A stretch of 64,000 nucleotides of DNA from Rhizodiscina lignyota (Eukaryota > Ascomycota > Dothideomycetes > Aulographales > Rhizodiscinaceae). The stretch spans positions 3,162,001-3,226,000 of the forward strand of contig ML978121.1 of assembly GCA_010015805.1 (NCBI GenBank), written 5' to 3'. The notes beneath the pieces were generated by a model that saw only the letters and a list, made by a program, of their open reading frames with translations, made no database searches and was not told the origin of the DNA. A program made the position numbers and the translations under genes. Position 1 is the first letter of the stretch. Each line of letters opens with the position of its first letter. Shown here in pieces: positions 56,801-64,000 of this stretch.

Positions 56801-57584
56801 CTCTACCCACTGGATTCTCTGGAGCGAAATTTCTCAGACTGCGTTGCTCCTGGTTCCGGAGGAAACGGAAGTTATCATGCGCCTGTTAAAGGAGTGGAAG
56901 AACCCGCAGACGCACCTCCTTGCCTATTCTGCGCCAACGACTAGGAAGACCATGCAGTTCAACAATCTGAACTACTATGCCACTCCTCCGCTGCCAGATG
57001 GCTGGAAAGCTCCTCTTTGGCTCAAGATTCAGGTTGGCTTGTTCGCGGGAGCTTCGTACTTCTCTTACGAAGAGTATGAAGCTCTACTGGAGATTTTGGG
57101 TCTGAACAAGGATACGCTACAGTCGTCGGATTCAGAGGAAGACGGTGACGCCGGTGCAACAAGGACAGACGGTGTCGTCGCAGCCAGCGACGCACAGCCA
57201 AAGTTGACCTTCACGGCAAAGCCAACTGTGTTTCTTGGAGAGTGGCTGGCCATACGTCGCAGGGGACAAGAAAGCAAGCAAACACCCATGGGATTCTTGG
57301 TGCAGCACAAGCCTCTTCACGAAGATCACCATTTCTTCGCACCACCAGGTGTGAGCACGACAACGAACGCGAGTAAGGTAAAGAAGTCGGCGGCTAAGGG
57401 CCCGAAGCTCGCTGTAGATGTTGCCGAAAACGAGGAGAGCGAGGATGACGATGTGTTCTATGACGCTGAGGCGTTTCCGGAGGATGATGATGTTGAGGAT
57501 GAGGATGAGAAGGCAGATCATTTCGACGAGGAGGCTCACAAGCTGTGGAGCAGTGATCTTCCGGATGAGGGTAAACAGAAATAA
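47864..57584 (+). CDS. Giant DUF6606/DUF3638/DUF3645 protein (putative SF2-like ATPase; 3 exons)
   Basis: A protein of about 3,201 residues, of a family found in fungi and some other eukaryotes and often labelled ubiquitinyl hydrolase 1 in databases without direct proof. Exons are 47864-48216, 48269-55556 and 55620-57584; the second intron (63 nt, GTACGT to TTGCAG) keeps the frame. The N-terminal quarter is the DUF6606 part (HIALPPILPGKEDGSPNT opening). A CxC-x6-CxxC cluster at Cys605-617 may bind zinc. The DUF3638 part carries NMGQGKTS (GQGKT at 2072-2076) with P-loop character, then RLIVPKALLQQ and DESD at 2200-2203. The DUF3645 part has LDESHCRGTDLRLP (RGTD at 2657-2660) and QAAMRLRQLG at 2684. 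Together they read like helicase motifs I, Ia, II, V and VI (inference). The C-terminus is acidic. No signal peptide or membrane helix is seen; cytosol or nucleus is likely. Confidence 0.88.
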
Positions 57585-58697
57585 ATTGCATGTCTAGGCT
57601 AGCATGGTCGAGCTTATGCCTCGGAGTTAGTTCGAAACAGGAATATGTGTGTATTCTTCTCATTCCTTTTCACTTCACCATGGCAGATATGGTATTGAAA
57701 TAGATTCGTGACTGTGATGACGATAAATCCGCCTATTTCTTTCCATCCCACATGGCAGACCTTTCGCTGACGCACTTTATTACGCCTCGAGCGGCTGACT
57801 GAGAAGCTGCATTGCTGGAAGCTCTGAGTGACGGAGACGGCCAGTGAAAATTTCCGTTCCACAAAGTGCTATTCGACGGAAACAAGACTCTTAAAAGGAA
57901 TATTTACAGTTTCTTCAATTGACTTTACAGTGAAGACTCTTGAATTCAGAGATAGTGATTGAAGCCGTCACAGATACATAAGGGAACCAGGTACTACTAA
58001 GGCGACTTGGGGGACCAACTGTTGGCAGTCTCGCTCTAGACACCATGTACGGCTGGCTTCCTTTATGGTCAACCGTGGACCGGATTTATTCGAATACTTT
58101 TATCCCCAGGCTCATGTTCTACGTCGAACGTTTGATACTTTCATGCCGTGAGTGTTCGCGCCCAAGGATGCATAAGCTTCAACTTAAAGTTACGCCGCTC
58201 CCCTGTGTTCATCTACCTGTCCGGCAGTAATTATAATCTCCGTCAGCAATTTCTTATGTCCGAAGAACGGGGCTGAATTGAAATACAAGGGAATATCCAA
58301 AACTATGTGTAATTGGTGTTGTCGTCTCATGGAAAGATGGAGCTAATCCCAATTTGGCAAAGTGTTTGGCAACATACGAAAGTAAGTTAGTAGATAGGTC
58401 GCGCATGGTCGCGACATCAGCCATGAGCCCTCAACCAAAGTCTCCGATCACGAACTCAAGTAGGCAAGTGGTAAGAGCTCTTTCGATATTCCAGCTGAAA
58501 GATAGAAACGCCGACATCAGACCAACGCCAACGCAATGCTCAGGGCCCGACGCGTCGTGACGAACGTGCGGCAGAGTCATGAAATCGATAAAGGGGAGCG
58601 AATGTAAAGGCTGTGGGTTCAGAATTTCATTTTTACGCTTACCTCTTCGTCCTACTTTTTTCAGTTGCCTCCTTTGGGACTAAAGGTCTCATCTGTC
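57585..58697. other. Intergenic region
   Basis: 1.1 kb between two plus-strand genes. Short frames only. It holds the 3' flank of the giant gene and the promoter of the oxidoreductase. Confidence 0.5.
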
Positions 58698-60213
58698 ATG
58701 TATTTCTTCTGGATATCAGTCGCCTTTGGTTTGGCGACAGCGATGGGCAGAGATGGCGCGGCGTACGGCTCCATACTCGACCAAAGGAGCTACAAGGAAG
58801 AAGACATCATTCGTCGAGACGTGGCAGTCATTGGAGGCGGTGCGTCAGGAACTTACGGGGCCATCACACTGGGTGATATGGGCAAGAGTGTAGTGCTCGT
58901 GGAGCGAGAAAAGAGGCTTGGGGGCCACGAGAATACGTATACAGATCCTGTCACCGGCACTCACATCGACTATGGCGTGCAAACGTATGCCAACATCTCT
59001 GTTAGTCGGGACTTCTTCGCCAGGTTCAACATTCCCGTCACCAATTTCACTTTCCCGGCCGGAACCACAGTCTATGCAGACTTCAAGAGCGGACACGTGC
59101 TTCCGAGGTTTTCGCCAGGAATCAACTTCGCCCCGTACGTCCAGCAGCTTACAAAGTATCCCGATCTTGCGTGGAGTTGGAATATATCGACGCCTGTTCC
59201 GAAGGATCTCCTTCTTCCATTCGGGGACTTCGTGAAGAAATACCATTTGGAGGATCTCGCATTTTCCGTCTTCTCGAATCCGCAGGGCGCCGCCAATCCC
59301 CCATTTCTAGAGCAACTGACAGTAAATGTCCTCAAGATTACGGACGAGTCGTATCTTCAAGGACTTCAGGAAGGCGGCGGTACGTGGGCTGATGTCGACA
59401 GAGCGCTGGAACACCTTGAACATATGCTGATATTCCTTTTGCACCCAGATCTGGTGACCGCAAACCACGACAACGGTGCCTTGTACGCGGCAGCCCAAGA
59501 AGAACTCGGTTCGAACGCGCTTCTTTCTTCGACCGTCATCGCCGCCCATCGGCCATCAGATGATTCCTGTGTCAGTCTCGTCGTCAAAACGCCGCACGGC
59601 TGGAAACTCGTCGTCGCATCGCAATTGCTTGTTAGCATTCCTTTGACAATTCCTAACATGGCGCCTTTTGACCTCGATAACGATGAGCGGGCTCTATTCG
59701 AAAAGTTTCATTACAGCGGATACTACACTGGTATTTTCAAGAACACTGGCCTCTCTAAAGGCACTAGATATGTTAATATTGATCTCGACACTGAATACCA
59801 CATTCCCAACCTTCCTGGCGCATACGATATCACTCCAACTGCTGTCGAGGGTACGTACCTTATAACTCTGGAGTTTTGAACAAGTTACTTAACGAGAAAC
59901 AGGCATATTCTACTATTGGTTCGGGAGCCCCAAAGAGCTGTCCCAAAAGGAAATCGAGGCCGAGATGATTGCTACAGTTCGCCGACTTACCAATTCATCC
60001 GACGAGGTGCCCGAATTTGTCGCCTTTGCCTCTCATTCTCCCTTCAAACTTGAGGTATCCGCAGAGGACATCCAGGACCGTTTCTATGACAAGCTCTTTG
60101 CACTCCAGGGGAAGAGGAAGACCTGGTACACAGGGGCTGCGGTTGAAAGCCATAATTCTGGGGAGCTCTGGAACTTCACGAATGCTTTGCTTCACCGAAT
60201 GGTCGATGCTTGA
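58698..60213 (+). CDS. Secreted FAD-dependent oxidoreductase, amine-oxidase-like (2 exons)
   Basis: Flavoprotein of 487 residues. Exons are 58698-59850 and 59903-60213, joined by a 52 nt intron (GTACGT to CAG). The ATG at 58698 gives a signal peptide (MYFFWISVAFGLATAMG); an upstream TTG-begun extension is not used. The FAD-binding Rossmann loop is GGGASG at residues 46-51 (DVAVIGGGASGTYGAI), followed by VVLVEREKRLGGHENTYTDP, the second flavin-contact motif of the amine oxidase group, then IDYGVQTYAN. The C-terminal half is all-fungal in type, similar to the flavin amine oxidase-like proteins that include the cyclopiazonate oxidocyclase group, but substrate and reaction cannot be set. The typical C-terminal GG-containing FAD motif of monoamine oxidases is not obvious. 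A secreted form suggests action on extracellular substrates. Confidence 0.82.
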
Positions 60214-60709
60214 ATTGAACCCGAAGGCGGTCGCCAGATGTCAGCTAGATCAACCGTGAAGCATTTATCATCATATCTGGAATTCAAAAACGTATCATTA
60301 CTTTCTCAGATGCGCTCCGAGTGTGGAAATTGTCGCAGTTTGTTGTCGCGCGAAATTACCCGTTTTGTAACACACCAGCCACCACAGCCACCGTGTGCAA
60401 TTCGTATGATGCAATAATTTGTGAAGTAAATAGGGAACAACTAGCCACGGAGGAGCAATAAAGCGGATAAGGGACAATGACCTCATAGCAAACATGACTT
60501 TTTGAGCAAATAATAATTGAGGTGGCTCTCCAAACACAGCCACCGTCAGCTGCGCCCCGCCAACCAGGATTGAGTGAACTCTCGGCGCTCAGCTTGGGCA
60601 GCTTGCTTTCTCGAGCTTCAGAACCACCGCTCTTCCTTTCCCTCACTTCAACCTTCTGCATATTGCACCCAACCTTTAACTTCCTCTTCTACAGCTTGAA
60701 CATCTCGCC
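60214..60709. other. Promoter region of the vWFA gene
   Basis: 496 bp. It includes the 3' flank of the oxidoreductase and a pyrimidine-rich leader (CTTCCTCTTCTACAG and similar) shortly before the ATG at 60710. No gene is seen. Confidence 0.5.
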
Positions 60710-63032
60710 ATGGGTGTAAGTCTCGCTCAAGCGGCCTCTGAGTCTCAATTGCTCGCCATCAGCCGCATACCCCGCCAACGTCATAGTGCCCCTCACTGAC
60801 AGGATTTTGCAACAGCTTGCTAGCAAACTTGCTGCCTCTCAAGGAGGCGCCCCGTCGGCTCCATACGGAGGAGCCGCGCCTCAACAATACCCGCCTGGGC
60901 CTCCTCAGGGACAGAAGCCAGGCGCCGGTGGCTATGTGAGTGAATGTGCCTTGGATCGCTGCCTAGACACAGCTAACTTTCGTTCTCTAGCCCGGGCAGC
61001 CAGCGTACCAAGCCTACCCTGCGCAGGTAAGCACATCCCGCTTTCCCTTGAGCTACTAGTTTCCTGCCGCTTCGTCATCACCCCCAACCCCCGCCACACG
61101 CTTGAGCAAACATCCACGACGTTGTCTCCCTTCCACAAATCCGCTACATACAAACTACTCGTGCTTTTGGATCTCTGGCATACCGTTCACGATGTACGGC
61201 CGGACAAATCAGAACCCTCCCTATCCCGCAACCTCCTCACCGCATCCGCAGGCGCTCCAGCCTGGGCATTCGCAACAGCAATCGCAATATCCAGGACAAC
61301 CCTCTCCGCAGCCCTACGGCCAAGGCTATAACCAACCCTCATCTTCCCCTCAGCCCTACGGCCAGAACTACAATCGACCCGCTCCACCTCCTCCAGGATC
61401 TGCTTATCCAAATCAGCAATATGCACCACAGCAGCAGCAGCAATTTGGCTACCAAGCACCACAAAGCCAATACTCTCCTCAACCCCAAGGCTACGGTGGG
61501 CAGCCATCGTATCAGTCTCCGCCTCCACAATTCGGCTATGTTGGTGGCACACTGAGCACTTTTCACACAAAGGTGTTTTGAATATACGCTAACGTAGTTT
61601 GTGCAACAGGGACAAGGTGGCCCTCCGCAGGGTGCTCAAGGATACGCCCCACAGGGCGCTCCAGGCCAATACCCTCCCCAAGGGCAACCAACCGCCGGCG
61701 GCTATGGCAGTGCTCCCTCTGGTGGACCATCTCAACCACCTAGCGCGTACAAGAACCTTCTGCTTCAATTCATTCAGAGGGAAGGTCTAGGACACATTTA
61801 CCCACCAAATCATCCGCTCTTGGATCAGATCGCCAGTACTGCGGGCCCGAAGATTGACCAAATCTGCCAGAAGTGGCGCATGCCCAAGGAGGTTGGAAAT
61901 GATGTCTTGCAACTTGGATTGTACGACATCATTCTCTACATCGGTATGTCAGACCAACTCATTGTATTCTTGCTCTTTGTCGAGGGATGTGTCGGTGTGA
62001 CGGAACATATAACTTACAATGAGCAGATGACAGTGGCTCCATGCAGTTCGAGGAAGGCGGTGAGCGTATCCAGGACTTGCGCGTCACACTCGAACGTGTT
62101 GCCTACGCCGCGACTCTCTTCGATGAGGACGGCATCTCCGTTCGGTTCATGAACTCTCAGCCACCACAACAGCTCATTGACAACATCCGCAGCGAGCAAC
62201 AGATCGCGCAGTTGATGCAGAGCGTCCAGTTCAGAGGCTTGACACCTATGGGTACTGAACTTCGCCGTAAAATCGTCGATCCACTCGTGCTTTCCAAGGC
62301 AAGAGCCGGCCAATTGAGGAAGCCCGTCCTCGTAATCATGATCACGGACGGTCAGCCTGGTGGAGAGCCAAAGGACGCCGTCAATGAAACTGTCAAGTAT
62401 GCCAGCCGTGAAATGAGCCGCACCCAGTTTGGTCCGAAGGGTATCGCCTTCCAGTTCGCACAAGTTGGCAAGGACAAGGCCGCACAGGCATTCCTTAACA
62501 AGCTCGACGAAGATCCGGAGGTTGGAAACTTGATCGACTGTGTCTCGGGTCTGTCTCCCCTTGAAATTTTACATCCAGAAGCATTTAGATTTGGGCACAA
62601 TGTTCTGACTTTCTCATAGACTACGAGACCGAGCAAGAAGAGGCCTCACGATCGGCACAGCCTATCGATCTCACGCCCGAACTGTACCTCATGAAACTTC
62701 TCCTCGGCGCCGTTGATTCGACTTATGACTCAAAGGATGAGCGCAGAGCTCGTCATGCAGGTGCAGGTGGTGGCGGTGGCTACAGTGCACCCGGCGGATT
62801 TGGAGCTCCACCAGGGTACGGCGCCGCGCCCCAGACCGGACAACCAGGCTACGGAGCTCCTCCTCAGAGTCAGGGATATGGCCAACCAGGCTACGGAGCT
62901 CCTCCTCAGAGTCAAGGATATGGCCAACAAGGCTACCCGCCGCAAGGTGGCGCAGGGCGTGGTTTTCCGCCGCAACAAGGCTCCTACGCTCCTCAAGGCC
63001 AAGGCTATCCCGGTTCCGGCCGTGGCTACTGA
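60710..63032 (+). CDS. von Willebrand factor A (copine-like) domain protein with PGY-rich ends (7 exons)
   Basis: Exons are 60710-60715, 60816-60935, 60991-61026, 61213-61539, 61610-61943, 62027-62548 and 62620-63032: 1,758 nt, 585 residues. The first exon holds only ATG GGT. Residues 3-210 are low-complexity Gln/Pro/Gly/Tyr repeats. A vWFA domain follows: a conserved lead-in (YKNLLLQFIQREGLGHIYPP, LYDIILYIDDSGSM), with a metal-ion site DDSGS at 275-279, the later Thr in RGLTPMGTEL and Asp in VIMITDGQPGG. This agrees with copine/TerF-like vWFA proteins of fungi that bind divalent cations and partners. The C-terminus (ELYLMKLLLGAVDSTYDSKD) ends in Gly/Tyr/Gln-rich repeats. Introns 1 and 3 are the least certain; intron 6 uses a GTCTGT donor to give the conserved CVSDYETEQEE junction. 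Confidence 0.82.
62841..62924. repeat. Two 42-bp tandem units in the vWFA gene
   Basis: Two near-identical units encode the 14-residue repeat QPGYGAPPQSQGYG. The second differs by one base (CAG to CAA in the Gln codon). The motif fits aggregation-prone or phase-separating Gly/Tyr/Gln-rich sequence. Confidence 0.85.
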
Positions 63033-63399
63033 GAACGTCTGTGCGGCGAGAGCAACAAATGCGGGGATTCGAGGAGATTGAATTTCACACTGGAAATGGC
63101 TTGGAAAGACAAAGTCTCACTGGGTCCTCGACATGGCTGCTACATGACAGAAAGTAGCTGGAGTAGGGTTAGTAGTGAGCTAGGGACACTCTTCTATCTG
63201 GGGCAATGATTTGCAAGACAATTCTTGCGAATCCGGAGTTTTGACTCAAAAAAGAACATGATTTTATGGCAACCTCGATAATTAAACACTTCGGGTAGTT
63301 CAATCAAAATGGTATCACTTAATGCTCTACATTCGCTGTTAATGTGATGACACTCGCTATCACGTCTTGCAACTATTTTTCCTCACCTACGAGTCAGCA
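63033..63399. other. Intergenic region between convergent genes
   Basis: 367 bp with the two 3' flanks. Nothing further is recognised. Confidence 0.5.
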
Positions 63400-64000
63400 T
63401 TAAGTCTCTTTATACGCATCCGCGGTTCTCGCTCTTGCTTCCTCTAGCAGATCGTCCAATTCTTCCTTCGGAATTCGAGGCACAAGCCTCACTTTAAAGT
63501 CCCGTGGAATGGCCACCAGTGCCGTCTTGAACTTGTTGTATTCCACATAGTCCGTGTTCGGCGGCTCCGTTTCGCTCGCCTCAATCCGGTACACCGTCAG
63601 TAGACGCACCAACGCCGTGTAGAGCAGGCGATGCGCGATGTAGATGCCCGAGCAGGCGCGCGAGCCAGCGCCAAAGGAGAAGTGCTGGATGCCAGTGGAC
63701 GGCGTTTCCGTGGGCGGGTCGAGAGAGTCGAACCAGCGCTCGGGGTTGAATGTGGATGCGGACGGGCCGAAGTGTGATACATCTTGTAAATGTCAGTGCC
63801 CTGAATTAGGCAGAGTTTGGAGGGGTTGGAGCCATACCATGGTTCGCAGCCTGAGCATTTATCAACACCATCGTCTTCGCCGGAATGATGGCGCCGTCCC
63901 ATTCGACATCCGTGACCGTCTTCCTCGGCAGGCTCATCGCCGATACAGTGTAGAACCTTGCGGCCTCCTTTACGATCGCATTCACATACGGGATCTTCTC
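63400..64000 (-). CDS. Cytochrome P450, 3' part (5' end outside window)
   Basis: The C-terminal part of a heme-thiolate monooxygenase. Visible exons are 64000-63838 (continuing beyond the window) and 63782-63400, joined by a 55 nt intron (GTATGG to AAG). The K-helix ExxR motif is EAAR in VKEAARFYTV, the PERF-like element is NPERWF, and the heme loop is HFSFGAGSRACSG with the ligand Cys. The end reads FKVRLVPRIPKEELDDLL. The GAGSR-x-CxG loop and the C-terminal block recall CYP504 phenylacetate hydroxylases of filamentous fungi, but this assignment comes from memory of motifs. No partner biosynthetic genes are in view. The frame ends with TAA at 63400-63402. Confidence 0.88.

Noticed and set aside
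1-64000. Secondary-metabolite cluster or defence island
   Set aside because: The SDR, the FAD enzyme and the P450 are far apart and there is no synthase, transporter or cluster regulator; no NLR, CRISPR or toxin-antitoxin arrangement is seen.

Overview
The window reads as nuclear DNA of a filamentous ascomycete (Pezizomycotina). A Dothideomycete is my guess from the overall look of the proteins, but nothing in the sequence proves the class. The evidence is single-copy fungal genes split by many short introns (mostly 48-115 nt) with GTANGT-type donors, CTAAC/CTGAC-like branch points and CAG/TAG acceptors, families restricted to filamentous fungi, and no operons or ribosome binding sites. All gene models below were spliced by eye, and reading phase was checked at every junction.

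Layout, left to right: an F-box protein (2.2-3.1 kb); a Tea4/Bud14-type SH3 polarity factor (4.3-8.2 kb, minus); a tandem PH-domain protein (9.4-10.9 kb, minus); the ribosome-maturation GTPase EFL1 (11.6-15.4 kb); a second F-box protein (minus); a short-chain dehydrogenase; a small secreted cysteine-rich protein and a membrane-anchored pepsin-like protein (19.2-22.4 kb, both minus); a disordered orphan; a two-thioredoxin-domain PDI; HSBP1 and EBP2 sharing a 315 bp divergent promoter; an Mpv17/PMP22 membrane protein; a SprT-like/BTB fusion; a secreted protein; a DNA-transposon MITE; a four-helix membrane protein; a gene-poor stretch with an ankyrin relic (37.7-39.5 kb); RAD5; an SHG1-domain protein with a long RD/RS tail; a 2.4 kb gap; a 9.7 kb gene for a roughly 3,200-residue DUF6606/DUF3638/DUF3645 protein; a secreted FAD oxidoreductase; a proline/glycine-rich vWFA protein; and the 3' end of a cytochrome P450 cut by the window edge.

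Most of the content is housekeeping: ribosome biogenesis (EFL1, EBP2), ER folding (PDI), stress control (HSBP1), DNA damage tolerance (RAD5), chromatin (SHG1) and polarity (Tea4). Accessory content sits at 19-24 kb and 34-39 kb: secreted or membrane proteins without clear function, the MITE and the relic. I see no rRNA, tRNA, CRISPR array, viral element or biosynthetic gene cluster.

The best leads are: (i) the giant DUF3638 protein, whose motifs can be read as a SecA/superfamily-2-like ATPase; (ii) a SprT-like fold with HHMIH in place of HExxH, joined to a BTB-like domain; (iii) a pepsin-like ectodomain without its first catalytic motif on a single-pass anchor; and (iv) the small secreted cysteine-rich protein with a Kex2-type site.
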